DNA of 64,000 bases from Euryarchaeota archaeon UBA62 (GTDB lineage: Archaea > Thermoplasmatota > Poseidoniia > Poseidoniales > Thalassarchaeaceae): positions 63,034 to 127,033 of the forward strand of contig DAPJ01000005.1 in the NCBI GenBank assembly GCA_002502095.1, in the 5' to 3' direction. Below the pieces are notes generated by a model. It saw only the letters and a program-made list of their open reading frames with translations. It had not been told where the DNA came from and searched no databases. The position numbers and the translations under genes were made by a program. Positions 32,532 to 41,223 of this stretch are shown here, piece by piece. Numbering within the stretch: position 1 is the first letter of the stretch; each line of letters starts with the position of its first letter.

Positions 32532-34100
32532 ATGTCAAATCAAGAGAATCAAAATATGGATCTCGACTCCATGGCAGATGACTTGTCGGGTATTGCTCCA
32601 CCAGCTCCTTCAGTTCCAGTTTCTAATATTTCTCCATCTCCTACTCCCTGGATGGACGACACACTCCGTTCAAAAGAATCCGCGCTTCTGAGGTTGGATA
32701 GATTACTGGTGAGTGGAGGGGCTAGACTCGTACTATTCCTGCCATTGTTGGCAATTGTCTTACTAGGCGCGGCGCAGTCATATGGTAGCAATGATACGGA
32801 CTGGTGGAATGATACTCTAAGGGAAGCAGCAGGTGGTTTTTCATTGGTCCGAACAACATATGCTACAGCATTACTGATACTAATCGCCGATATTTTTCTA
32901 TTAACAATCTTGCTGAGGATGATGACATATTCAAGAACAATATTTCATTACGAAGCAGATGCACTAACATCCTCAGGATTGACATTTAGGAGTTCTCATG
33001 GTTATGCTGAGATGAGGGCGACGCTAGATGGGTCGATTAGACAGGTCACTGCCATCTCATCATTGATTGCAATCTCATCAATTCTTCTCGCATTATCCCT
33101 ATGGTTCCCATCTAATCAAGAACAGGTTAGTCCGGTACTATTGGCACTATCAACCGGGTCCCTGCTGGCAGGTTATGGAGTCCAACTAATCTCTATCAGA
33201 TCTAGATTCAATGCATCTGAACCATGGGGGATGCTTGAGGCATTTTCTCCTCCAATCCACCCTGCGTTGCTAACCAGACCATTCAACGATGTCATAAAGG
33301 CGCATATCGACCCACTACTTGGAATAAGAATTACTGAGTATCTTAAAACGGTTAGGTCGGAACTCAGAGAAGGCTACACAATGTCCGAGTTACAAGAGTC
33401 CTTACTCTTACTACTTCACTTGAGGAGATCTTCTCTAATATCCGAATCTGAGTTCAGAAAAAATTTAGAATTGATGGTAGAACCAACGGCAATAGACGGA
33501 CTTTTCCGACATCCAGAAGTAGGTGAGGAAACTTGGGATAGGCTTCTGCAACATGCTAGAAGTGAGTGTAAGCCATTTTTTAGATTACATGACAGGATGA
33601 GAATGAGGAGAGGGATCAGTAGCTCAGATGGGGGCTTCTGGTTTGATGTAGATATGGAGAATCTGGTCGTAGGTCAGGCAAATCTATTTGCTTTCATACT
33701 CAATTCCAGTGATGAGCCAAAAGATCTCGTTTTGAAGATACAAACTCCTGACTTCAAACCGAACGAATGCGTTTACAAATTACATTCTTCCCCTCTAGTT
33801 TCATCATCAGATCCACTCAACCCTTCTCCACTATCTTCTATGATCCAAGAAATGACAAATAGTACGAGTATCGTCTGGCAAAGTCTGTTACCGTCTATTA
33901 AAGGAGAAGCTACTGTCACAGTGAGACTGGAAGACGACTCTGGTAACCTCATCTCTGGAAGGGTACTCAATGTCCAAGTTGGGAGTGATCTAATCACAAG
34001 AACAAGAAGGACAGTCGGTGCAATGTTCATGATTGGGGCCCTTATTGCTATCACATCACCACTGTTACCCTTAGCAGGCTCAGTACTTGGACTACTTTGA
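32532..34100 (+). CDS. multi-span membrane protein of unknown function
   Basis: 522 residues. A Pro/Ser-rich N-terminus (about 1-55) is followed by about four membrane helices (65-82, 108-128, 170-190, 196-215), a soluble helical region (about 230-370), a beta-rich segment (about 380-490), and a C-terminal helix (about 498-520). The family was not recognised. It starts two bases after the regulator and is probably in the same operon. Confidence 0.7.
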   Translation: MSNQENQNMDLDSMADDLSGIAPPAPSVPVSNISPSPTPWMDDTLRSKESALLRLDRLLVSGGARLVLFLPLLAIVLLGAAQSYGSNDTDWWNDTLREAAGGFSLVRTTYATALLILIADIFLLTILLRMMTYSRTIFHYEADALTSSGLTFRSSHGYAEMRATLDGSIRQVTAISSLIAISSILLALSLWFPSNQEQVSPVLLALSTGSLLAGYGVQLISIRSRFNASEPWGMLEAFSPPIHPALLTRPFNDVIKAHIDPLLGIRITEYLKTVRSELREGYTMSELQESLLLLLHLRRSSLISESEFRKNLELMVEPTAIDGLFRHPEVGEETWDRLLQHARSECKPFFRLHDRMRMRRGISSSDGGFWFDVDMENLVVGQANLFAFILNSSDEPKDLVLKIQTPDFKPNECVYKLHSSPLVSSSDPLNPSPLSSMIQEMTNSTSIVWQSLLPSIKGEATVTVRLEDDSGNLISGRVLNVQVGSDLITRTRRTVGAMFMIGALIAITSPLLPLAGSVLGLL

Positions 34101-34132
34101 GGAGTTCCATTCAAGAACTTCTACCTCGTCGC

Positions 34133-35140
34133 ATGGTCGTGAAAGATGAGGAAAAGGGTCCTGATGATGACCTAAAAACTAGACTCCACGCCATGGAGGC
34201 AAGGCTCAAGAGAATGAGGGATCAAAGGGCATCTCACAACGAAGACGCTAGAAGAGCGGCCAACTCCAGAAACTCAGTTCAGGAGCAGTCTAAGGAGATA
34301 AGGTCTAACATAGAGGAAAAATTATCACAGCAGAAAGAAGTCAGAGCCAGGGCTAAATCCCATCAGGCTCAGAGGGATGCCATACAGTCAAGGATTAGTG
34401 AGATCATAAAGAGTAAGAAGGGTAGAAGAAATGAAGCAGGAAAGGCCAAGTCCGATGTGGTTGAACTATCAGAAGCTATTGCTGAAATTTCTCAAATAGA
34501 AAATAAGCTGATGACGGACGGTACGCTGACTCTTAAGGCCGAGAACAGGCTCCTTAGAAAGCTTAAGAATTTGGCTTCTAGGAGGGATGAACTACTTCCA
34601 AAGGCCGCCGAGTTTGAGGCTATTAATATCGATCTCGGAGATTTAGAAGGCACTATTCAGACACTCAAGGCAGAAGCCGATGCGCAACACGAAGCAATGA
34701 AAAGTGCACACCAAGAAGCCGACGATATTTGGGAAGAAGTAAAGCCAATGCTCGAAGAAAGAGACTTCCTTAGGTCTGAGGGAGACCGTCTTCATGAGAT
34801 ATTCGTAGAATCTAAAGAATTGGCTAACTCTGTACATGCAGAAATTGAAGCTCTCTTGAAAGAGGTAAACGAGGCCAGAGATGAGATGAAGTCAAGGAGA
34901 GAGGAAAGGGCCAGAGTAATAAGGGATCATAATGAGTCCGTTAGGGAGGCCCTGAAGACACCTGATAATGACGAGGTACTAGCAGACTCACTTACAGATC
35001 GGTTACTTTCTGAGGGTTCACTAACCCTAGGTGGGTCAATGTCAGGTGACCCTGAGGCATCTCCAAACGCAAACGCTACGGCTCCTCAAAAAAGAAGGAA
35101 ATCCAGGAAAGTTGGTGCCTTTAGAAAAACCAGAAAGTAG
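34133..35140 (+). CDS. coiled-coil protein (archaeal COG1340-like family)
   Basis: About 335 residues, nearly all charged helix. It shares the family marks of the protein at 27168-28040: a central 'LMTDGTLTLKAENRLLRKLKNL' turn, here cited as DGTLTLKAENRLL, a 'HQEADDIWEEV' and 'GDRLHEIFVESKELANSVH' region, and a C-terminal 'LLSEGSLTL' block; it ends in a basic tail (KRRKSRKVGAFRKTRK). The start is unsettled: ATG 34133 or TTG 34097, which overlaps the upstream stop. It converges with pdxS. Confidence 0.8.
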   Translation: MVVKDEEKGPDDDLKTRLHAMEARLKRMRDQRASHNEDARRAANSRNSVQEQSKEIRSNIEEKLSQQKEVRARAKSHQAQRDAIQSRISEIIKSKKGRRNEAGKAKSDVVELSEAIAEISQIENKLMTDGTLTLKAENRLLRKLKNLASRRDELLPKAAEFEAINIDLGDLEGTIQTLKAEADAQHEAMKSAHQEADDIWEEVKPMLEERDFLRSEGDRLHEIFVESKELANSVHAEIEALLKEVNEARDEMKSRREERARVIRDHNESVREALKTPDNDEVLADSLTDRLLSEGSLTLGGSMSGDPEASPNANATAPQKRRKSRKVGAFRKTRK

Positions 35141-35142
35141 TA

Positions 35143-36144
35143 TTACCATCCTCTCTCTTCTAATCTCACTTCTAGAGTCTCAATCTCTAGTCCGGGCATC
35201 GCTTCACCAATCATCGAACAAGCTTCAGAAACGATAGATGGGTCGTTGTAGTGGTGGGTAGCCATGACGATGGCTTCTGCTGTATTAGCTGGATCCGAGC
35301 TCTTGAATATACCAGAGCCTACAAAGACGCCATCCATCCCATGATTCATCATCAAAGCCGCATCTGCTGGAGTTGCAATACCTCCTGCAGAGAAAGTGAC
35401 AACAGGTAAGCGCATATTTTGCACTACATCCGAAACTACAGACTCTACTTCAGATCGCAACTCTTCGATTTTTCCAAAAGGTGTTGTCTCAGAGGGGAGA
35501 TTAAATTTCGAGGCTTTCTTTACCCGATTATATCCGTCCATTATCGATGAGATGACCTCTTCGTACTTTTTGCTATCCGAGCTCTCACTAATTTCACAAG
35601 CATACTCAATTTCTTTTTTGACGAGAACAGCGTGTTGTACTGCGCTGACAACGTTTCCTGTCCCTGCCTCTCCCTTTGTTCTGATCATCGCGGCTCCTTC
35701 GGCAATCCTTCTAACCGCCTCGCCTAGGTTGGTACATCCGCAAACAAAAGGAATTGTGAAATCGTTCTTGGGTATGTGAAAGAATGGATCTGCAGGTGTT
35801 AAGACTTCAGATTCATCTATCATGTCAACCCCTAGTTGTTCTAATACGCGCGCCTCTTCACTGTGTCCAATTCTAGCCTTGGCCATCACAGGGATGCTAG
35901 TAGTTTCTATAATTTCTTGAATCATCTGTGGGTGACTCATCCTCGCAACTCCGCCCATGGCTCGGATATCTGCAGGAACTCTTTCCAATGCCATGACCGA
36001 AACTGCGCCTGCATCCTCGGCTATGTGTGCCTCTTCGGGTGTGACAACATCCATGATTACCCCTCCCTCTTGCATTTTGGCAAAACCCCTCTTCAGGAGC
36101 TCAGTTCCATGACGCATCTTTGTCAGATCAAAGGTAGTACTCAT
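35143..36144 (-). CDS. pdxS: pyridoxal 5'-phosphate synthase subunit PdxS
   Basis: About 333 residues of TIM-barrel PdxS/SNZ, which condenses ribose 5-phosphate, glyceraldehyde 3-phosphate and ammonia into PLP. Markers include 'GGVIMDVVTPEEA', 'MALERVPADIR', 'VMAKARIGH', 'FVCGCTNLGEA', 'IRTKGEAGTGN', and 'FSAGGIATPADAALMM'. A charged insertion of about 55 residues after 'VKKEIEYACE' is seen in some archaeal members. The glutaminase partner pdxT is not nearby. ATG 36144 is preferred over GTG 36150. Confidence 0.96.
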   Translation of the reverse strand: MSTTFDLTKMRHGTELLKRGFAKMQEGGVIMDVVTPEEAHIAEDAGAVSVMALERVPADIRAMGGVARMSHPQMIQEIIETTSIPVMAKARIGHSEEARVLEQLGVDMIDESEVLTPADPFFHIPKNDFTIPFVCGCTNLGEAVRRIAEGAAMIRTKGEAGTGNVVSAVQHAVLVKKEIEYACEISESSDSKKYEEVISSIMDGYNRVKKASKFNLPSETTPFGKIEELRSEVESVVSDVVQNMRLPVVTFSAGGIATPADAALMMNHGMDGVFVGSGIFKSSDPANTAEAIVMATHHYNDPSIVSEACSMIGEAMPGLEIETLEVRLEERGW

Positions 36145-36197
36145 GTACACCGCTACAACAGTCCACTCAAGAACCTATGTAATAACAATTTTAACAA

Positions 36198-36470
36198 TTA
36201 GGCTAGAACAGGAGAGTCCCCTTCTGCAATTGGAAGGTCTGGGGCCTCTTCCTCATTTCTGTCTAGCCATTCCTCGAACTCATCTGGCAAATCAGTATCT
36301 GCAAATATGGCCTCAACAGGGCACTCAGCGACACAGGCTGCACAATCAATACACTCATCGGGATCAATGACTAGGTAGTTATCAGCTTCTCTGAATGCCT
36401 CAACCGGACAAACAGCTACACAATCTTGGTACTTGTGATCAACGCATGCTGAAGTTACTACGTGTGTCAT
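36198..36470 (-). CDS. di-cluster ferredoxin
   Basis: 90 residues. The first cluster motif is C-V-D-H ... DCVAVCP (CxxH/D spacing typical of 7Fe/8Fe ferredoxins), the second CIDCAACVAECP. An acidic C-terminal tail extends about 30 residues. It is a soluble low-potential electron carrier. It stands alone between pdxS and an RNA-binding protein gene on the minus strand. Confidence 0.93.
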   Translation of the reverse strand: MTHVVTSACVDHKYQDCVAVCPVEAFREADNYLVIDPDECIDCAACVAECPVEAIFADTDLPDEFEEWLDRNEEEAPDLPIAEGDSPVLA

Positions 36471-36535
36471 ATTATCGCCCTTACTCTACAGCCAATACAT
36501 TTGAACTCTTGCTCCTATTCATGACGAATAAACAA

Positions 36536-37000
36536 CTATGTCATGCTTCTCACTAAATCCGTAATAATTTCAAGATGATTATCTCCAGGATAGGACTCAA
36601 TCTTGAATACCCCCTTTACGAAGGCCTCACTTCTATCCCTTGAGCAGAGTCTGACTTCCCCCTTGACAAGTTTAGAAAGAGAGATCCTTATGTGCATATT
36701 CTTGTCATCGTCAATCCTGTTCTCAAGGCCTTCTGAGAGTAACTTTAGTAGGGTTTCACTACCAAGCCTTCCTAGGCTCTCTCTAGCTAATTTTCTTCTT
36801 CCGATTTTGACAATACCAGTACTTATCGGAGGTCCGTGAAACGACTTATCCCTTTCCCAAACGACACATTCATGAATCCCTGACAACCACTCCAGAGATT
36901 CCTGGATTAGAGCTATGTCATCAAGCTCGCAGGCATGAACTCTCCATTCAGCTCTGAGTATCCCCATATCTTTACGCGGGAATCGACCATTCATAGTCAC
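36536..37000 (-). CDS. putative RNA-binding protein (COG1325/exosome-associated type)
   Basis: 154 residues. The layout 'ILRAEWRVHACELDD...IQESLEWLSG', then 'SFHGPPISTGIVKI', then 'IRISLSKLVKGEVRLC', resembles the archaeal RNA-binding family annotated as exosome subunit, which has an RNase-P-Rpp25-like small fold. The match is from memory of the pattern and is moderate. The start could be GTG 37000 or the ATG two codons in. It is divergent from the S3ae gene. Confidence 0.5.
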   Translation of the reverse strand: MTMNGRFPRKDMGILRAEWRVHACELDDIALIQESLEWLSGIHECVVWERDKSFHGPPISTGIVKIGRRKLARESLGRLGSETLLKLLSEGLENRIDDDKNMHIRISLSKLVKGEVRLCSRDRSEAFVKGVFKIESYPGDNHLEIITDLVRSMT

Positions 37001-37063
37001 TTACCCAAATAGACATCATTGGGGCCTGTTTCAAATACTAAGTGCAGGTCGGAGGGGCGCAAG

Positions 37064-37077
37064 CGGGGAAGCCCCCG
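37064..37077 (+). promoter_or_regulatory. hairpin in the leader of the S3ae gene
   Basis: CGGGG (37064-37068), loop AAGC, CCCCG (37073-37077): a perfect five-pair stem 17 bases before the S3ae ATG, next to the GAGGT binding site. It sits in an unusually GC-rich leader (37045-37094). A role in translational feedback is possible but not shown. Confidence 0.35.
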
Positions 37078-37094
37078 ATGATGAGGTCGTTGTA

Positions 37095-37976
37095 ATGGCA
37101 AAGGGAGCAAAGGCGAGAGCAGCGGCACGAAGGCAGAGAGATAAGTGGAAGTCCAAGAGATGGTTTTCCATCAGGGCGCCAAGGAACCCATGGTCTTACA
37201 GAGTTATAGGTGAGACTTTGGCAGAAGAGCCAGAAATGCTAATCGGTAGGAATTATGAGATTATGCAGAATGAACTCGATGGCGACTTCTCAAAGATGCA
37301 TGTCAAGATAAGATTCAGGGTCTCTGATGTTTTGGGTAGTGATGCAATCACTGAATTCATCGGGCACCAGATGATGCAAGATCATGTCCGAAGGCAAGTA
37401 AGAAGGGACAGAGGTAAAATCGATGACACGGTTGATGTTGTCACAGAAGACGGGTTCTATGTGAGATTTAAACCGTTAATTCTGACAAGAGAAAGAGTCA
37501 AGTCAAGTCAGAAGAATGAGATTAGAACTGTAGCTAGGAACACCATTTTGAAAGCCGGCGCTTCCTCAACCTGGGTTTCATTGCAAAAATCAGTTATGGA
37601 CGGTGAGCTTGAGGCCTTGATTAAGGAAGAAGCATCAAAAATAAGCCCGATTAGAATGGTCATGATAAGAAGAACTCAACTAATTCAGTCAGGAGTTGTC
37701 ACTAACGACGGTCCAACACTAGAGGAAATCATAGCAGAAGAGGAAGCAACGAAGAAATCTACTCCAGAGATAGAAGATGGTGAAGACAATGCTGAACACC
37801 AAGATCATATTGAGGACGAAACTAATGAATCGGAATCTGAAATGGAATCTGAAGAATCAGACGAAGAGATAGACTACGAAAGTATGACTGTAGCAGAGCT
37901 CAAAGCAGTCCTCAAAGAAGCAGGTAAGCCAGTTTCCGGTAAGAAAGCCGACCTGATTTCTAGAATAATGGAGTAA
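37095..37976 (+). CDS. ribosomal protein S3ae (eS1) with acidic linker and C-terminal SAP domain
   Basis: 293 residues. Residues 1-200 are S3ae: 'KWKSKRWFSIRAP', 'IGRNYEIMQ', 'VRFKPLILTRERVKSSQ', and 'ISPIRMVMIRRTQ'. Archaeal S3ae usually ends near 200. Here a strongly acidic stretch (about 205-258, rich in E/D/S) leads to a SAP-type helix-extended loop-helix motif at 261-293 (MTVAELKAVLKEAG, KKADLISRIM). SAP motifs bind nucleic acid. The reading frame is continuous to a single stop. S3ae lies at the platform near the mRNA exit. The gene is followed after four bases by MTA phosphorylase. Confidence 0.93.
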   Translation: MAKGAKARAAARRQRDKWKSKRWFSIRAPRNPWSYRVIGETLAEEPEMLIGRNYEIMQNELDGDFSKMHVKIRFRVSDVLGSDAITEFIGHQMMQDHVRRQVRRDRGKIDDTVDVVTEDGFYVRFKPLILTRERVKSSQKNEIRTVARNTILKAGASSTWVSLQKSVMDGELEALIKEEASKISPIRMVMIRRTQLIQSGVVTNDGPTLEEIIAEEEATKKSTPEIEDGEDNAEHQDHIEDETNESESEMESEESDEEIDYESMTVAELKAVLKEAGKPVSGKKADLISRIME

Positions 37977-37980
37977 TACA

Positions 37981-38739
37981 ATGTCCCGCATTGCGGTGTT
38001 GTGCGGTACCGGCATGAGTAGCTTATCAGATGATATTTCTCCTCCGGGCGAAAATACGAAAGTTAGGGTAGATACAGAATGGGGTGAAGTCCCTGTGACA
38101 ATATCCCATTTGCCCGAAGGAATGGTAGCGGTGGTGGATAGGCACCACTCGGTCGGACAGAAAAGGACCCCTCCTCACATGATTGAACACAGAGCAAATG
38201 TGATGGCTGTTAGAAGTCTGAAACCCGACATTGTAGTAAGCATCAATTCTGTAGGCTCAATGAGGGGTGATTTACCACCTGGTAAAATTGGTGTTACTTC
38301 AGATATACTAGATTTGGCTATCAAACCATGGACATTTCATGATGACGACGCTCAGCATTTTGATAGGACATCCCCTTTCGATTCGGATGCTATGTCTATT
38401 TGTTCAAAATCGCTTTCTAAAAATCAAGGAGCAGTACCACAGGGAATCATCGTTGCTCAATGCATAGGCCCTCAATTCGAATCTCCTGCTGAAATTTCTG
38501 CACTAGAAAGACTCGGTGCTGATACTGTGGGCATGACACTAGGTCCTGAAAGTAGACTCATATCTGAAACAGGGATTCCTCATGTAGCTCTCGCGTGTTC
38601 CTCGAACTGGGCGGCTGGAAGAGATCCTAACGATCCAAGGGCCAACATCGATCATCACGCAGTCGACAGACTCGCCTCTACTATGAGGGATCTAGTCACT
38701 AATTGTATCAAATCTCTTCTAATCGAATATAAAAAATAA
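37981..38739 (+). CDS. S-methyl-5'-thioadenosine phosphorylase family protein
   Basis: 252 residues of the MTAP/PNP-II fold. Signature parts: 'RHHSVGQKRTPPHMIEHRANVMA', here by RHHS, TPPHMIEHRAN, then 'SINSVGSM', 'QCIGPQFESPAEI', and 'GADTVGMTLGPE'. It cleaves methylthioadenosine, or possibly inosine/guanosine, with phosphate. ATG 37981 follows S3ae by four bases with GGAG in the preceding stop region, so the two are coupled. Confidence 0.9.
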   Translation: MSRIAVLCGTGMSSLSDDISPPGENTKVRVDTEWGEVPVTISHLPEGMVAVVDRHHSVGQKRTPPHMIEHRANVMAVRSLKPDIVVSINSVGSMRGDLPPGKIGVTSDILDLAIKPWTFHDDDAQHFDRTSPFDSDAMSICSKSLSKNQGAVPQGIIVAQCIGPQFESPAEISALERLGADTVGMTLGPESRLISETGIPHVALACSSNWAAGRDPNDPRANIDHHAVDRLASTMRDLVTNCIKSLLIEYKK

Positions 38740-38777
38740 AACTCAAAGTTGATTTCTAACTTATCTCTCCGACTGCT

Positions 38778-39191
38778 ATGAACAGGAAAGTCAGTGTAGA
38801 TGACTGGATATCGAGTGACGTGTCAGTGAATCCCGACGGATCTTGGCATACTATGATGGAGAGAGTAGCACAATTCCACCACAAGCACTCTTTCCAGTCT
38901 CCAGAGAATAATGGCCATGATATGGGCTACAGATTAGCTCTAACTGTGGAGGAGCTGGGTGAGCTATCCGCGGCTATAACCAAGGGAAAACCACAATCTG
39001 AGGCATCTGAAGAGCTTGCAGATCTCCTTATACTCATTCTAGGACATTCTCTGGCTATGAAGGTCGATCTGGAGTCAGAATTTCATATGAAGATGGATAA
39101 GATAATGAAAAGAGACTCAAAAAAGGGAGGTTTGGGAATCAGGGTTACAGAATATCGTGAAGGTCAAGACTCAACCAGCTTCTCCAATTGA
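38778..39191 (+). CDS. MazG-like nucleotide pyrophosphohydrolase
   Basis: 137 residues. The all-alpha NTP-PPase motif is clear: 'TVEELGELSAAITKG' then 'ASEELADLLILILG', giving the E-x2-E ... E-x2-D magnesium site. Such proteins remove non-canonical or excess dNTPs/NTPs. A 30-residue N-terminal extension precedes the domain. Its 3' end overlaps the convergent mscS gene by 28 bases. Confidence 0.85.
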   Translation: MNRKVSVDDWISSDVSVNPDGSWHTMMERVAQFHHKHSFQSPENNGHDMGYRLALTVEELGELSAAITKGKPQSEASEELADLLILILGHSLAMKVDLESEFHMKMDKIMKRDSKKGGLGIRVTEYREGQDSTSFSN

Positions 39192-40204
39192 GGGGTACTG
39201 AGCTGAATGCCAAAATCATCCTGTAAATCATAAGCCGCCAGATTGACTGCATTTCTGACCATAAGTAGCTGATATGGTCTTTCTAGAACATAGGTAAGCC
39301 TCCAAATTACAGCATTATTACTGTTTTCTATGATTGTTATCTTGGGCTCTCTCAAGGAATCAAGTGAAGAGCTAGATTCTGATACCGAATTATAAACAGC
39401 ACTGAGGTAAGCTTTCACAGTCTCACTAGGCATCCCATATCCTATGTTAAACTCCACGAAATCCTTGAAAGGTCCTCCCTTGGATTTCCTCAGGTAATCG
39501 GTCCTATACTGCAATAGGCTGTAATTTGGAATCTCTATGTCATGTCCCTGTGCCAAATCTCTAATTCTGGTTTGTAATCCTCTAATTTCGAGTATAATCC
39601 CTAGTATCCCAGCTTCGGGAATAGAGATCACATCCCCTCTCTTTGCACTGTTTCCACCAATAACTAGTATGCCACTTAGGAAGTCTCTCAGCCAATAGTC
39701 TTTGGTAGTGAAAACGATAAGTGCAAGGAATCCAATTACGCCCGTAGTCTCTAGAAGGCCAGTAATCCCCCAGACATTGATTAATCCTATTGTGGCAGTC
39801 ATAACAATTAGTGAGAAGGCGACCAATTCCAATGTCCTGGAGGTGGGGGTCTCAACTTTTCTCGAGACTCCCATTACCTCAATTTCCTCTCCATATTTGG
39901 ATAGTAGAAAGGCCTCAATCCCATTAAATATCAGGTATGAAGCTAGTAATGTAAGGGATGTTCTACTTATTTCATCTGCTGGGAATTCTTCTCGTTGAAA
40001 AATAATTGATGCAATAAAAGAGATGAATACTAGAATGTTTAATCCATGTATCAATCTTGTTCTTGATCTGATAGTATCCTCATCGATGTCCCTGTGATGG
40101 GAGACTATGCTACTCGAGAAAATATAAACAAAAATATTGAACCCGAAGGTAAAGTACTCAATATTAGAAAGTTCCAAAACCCTATCTGTCAATATATCTA
40201 GCAT
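39164..40204 (-). CDS. MscS-family mechanosensitive channel
   Basis: 346 residues. About five membrane helices (roughly 15-35, 50-70, 85-105, 125-150, 155-175) precede the MscS pore and beta domain: 'DYWLRDFLSGILVIGGN', 'KRGDVISIPEAGILGIILEI', and 'TRIRDLAQGHDIEIPNYSLL' (in parts). It would release solutes on hypo-osmotic shock. It is larger than E. coli MscS owing to extra N-terminal helices. Confidence 0.88.
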   Translation of the reverse strand: MLDILTDRVLELSNIEYFTFGFNIFVYIFSSSIVSHHRDIDEDTIRSRTRLIHGLNILVFISFIASIIFQREEFPADEISRTSLTLLASYLIFNGIEAFLLSKYGEEIEVMGVSRKVETPTSRTLELVAFSLIVMTATIGLINVWGITGLLETTGVIGFLALIVFTTKDYWLRDFLSGILVIGGNSAKRGDVISIPEAGILGIILEIRGLQTRIRDLAQGHDIEIPNYSLLQYRTDYLRKSKGGPFKDFVEFNIGYGMPSETVKAYLSAVYNSVSESSSSLDSLREPKITIIENSNNAVIWRLTYVLERPYQLLMVRNAVNLAAYDLQDDFGIQLSTPQLEKLVES

Positions 40205-40251
40205 GTATATTCCAATCCGTTTTCAAACATTAACATATTCCCGCCCACAAC

Positions 40252-40704
40252 CTACTCACTGGATTCTGTAAAACTATGTCCAAAACCAGCTATCCAAATA
40301 CTGATTATAATTCCGCCAATTTGCAATAGAAGTCTTACAATATGCCCAGTGGGAGATAATGAAGCTCCATCTCCCAATTCGATATCATAAATCCACATGT
40401 AAAGATTAGCAGGATATAGCATAACGAGAAGAAGGGCACTAGCTAAACCAGCCTTTCTGCTGAAATAATTTCCCGAGCTAAAGAATATCTCAAAGCCAGA
40501 GATTATTAATCCCAAGCCAACGAGTATTTCAGCGACTCCACTGAGTAAAACCCAGAATCTTGCAGATCCAAATATTGGTGGAACTATGGGCTCAAACCAA
40601 CTGGTGTCTGTAAAATGAAGAACTCCGACATAGAAAAAGAACGAGCCACCAGAGAGAGCAGAAAAACCCTTCACAATTTTTAGAATACTATCGAGGAAAA
40701 TCAT
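40252..40704 (-). CDS. DoxX-like four-helix membrane protein
   Basis: 150 residues, four hydrophobic segments (about 15-32, 48-68, 80-100, 120-140), with the DoxX-like features 'FYVGVLHF' in helix 1, 'LLSGVAEILVGLGLI' in helix 2, and 'YPANLYMWI' in helix 3. The function of this group is unclear. It starts directly after folA (adjacent bases) and ends the plsC-thyA-folA operon. Confidence 0.7.
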   Translation of the reverse strand: MIFLDSILKIVKGFSALSGGSFFFYVGVLHFTDTSWFEPIVPPIFGSARFWVLLSGVAEILVGLGLIISGFEIFFSSGNYFSRKAGLASALLLVMLYPANLYMWIYDIELGDGASLSPTGHIVRLLLQIGGIIISIWIAGFGHSFTESSE

Positions 40705-41214
40705 TCACTGTCGCTTCCATATTGAATAGGTAGTTCGGAACTCATTATTTTCATCAATCTCGGTATATTCGACTACCTCTTCTACCCAATTTTCTCTACT
40801 CCATTCTGGAAACCTAGTATCTCCACTCCCGGATGTATGCACTGTAGTCAAATGTATCTCACTGACTTGTTCTAGAAACATTTCATAAATTTGTGACCCG
40901 CCAATTATCCAACATTCTTCACAGCCATCTGCATAAGCAATTTCAATTGCTCTGCCTGGGTATAGGGCATTTTCAGCTTCATCGTGGTGCCATCCAGTAT
41001 CTCTGGACATTACGATATTGAGTCTTTCTGGCAATGGCTGAAAGCTCCGCGGAAGAGAATCCCAGGTTTTCCTACCCATAATAACCGCATTGAATCCATC
41101 ACCTTCTGTGAGCCTTTTGAATCTGGATAAGTCATTGGAGAGCTTCCAAGGTAAACTATTCCCCAGTCCAATATATCCATCTTCATCCATTGCTACGATT
41201 ATTGAAATATTCAT
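40705..41214 (-). CDS. folA: dihydrofolate reductase
   Basis: 169 residues: 'IIVAMDEDGYIG', 'LPWKLSNDLSRFK', 'VIMGRKTWDSLP', and 'CWIIGGSQIYEMFL', all standard DHFR landmarks including the acidic residue in helix B (ND) that protonates folate. It regenerates tetrahydrofolate after ThyA, whose gene is nine bases upstream in the same operon. Confidence 0.96.
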   Translation of the reverse strand: MNISIIVAMDEDGYIGLGNSLPWKLSNDLSRFKRLTEGDGFNAVIMGRKTWDSLPRSFQPLPERLNIVMSRDTGWHHDEAENALYPGRAIEIAYADGCEECWIIGGSQIYEMFLEQVSEIHLTTVHTSGSGDTRFPEWSRENWVEEVVEYTEIDENNEFRTTYSIWKRQ

Positions 41215-41223
41215 CTTAACACC

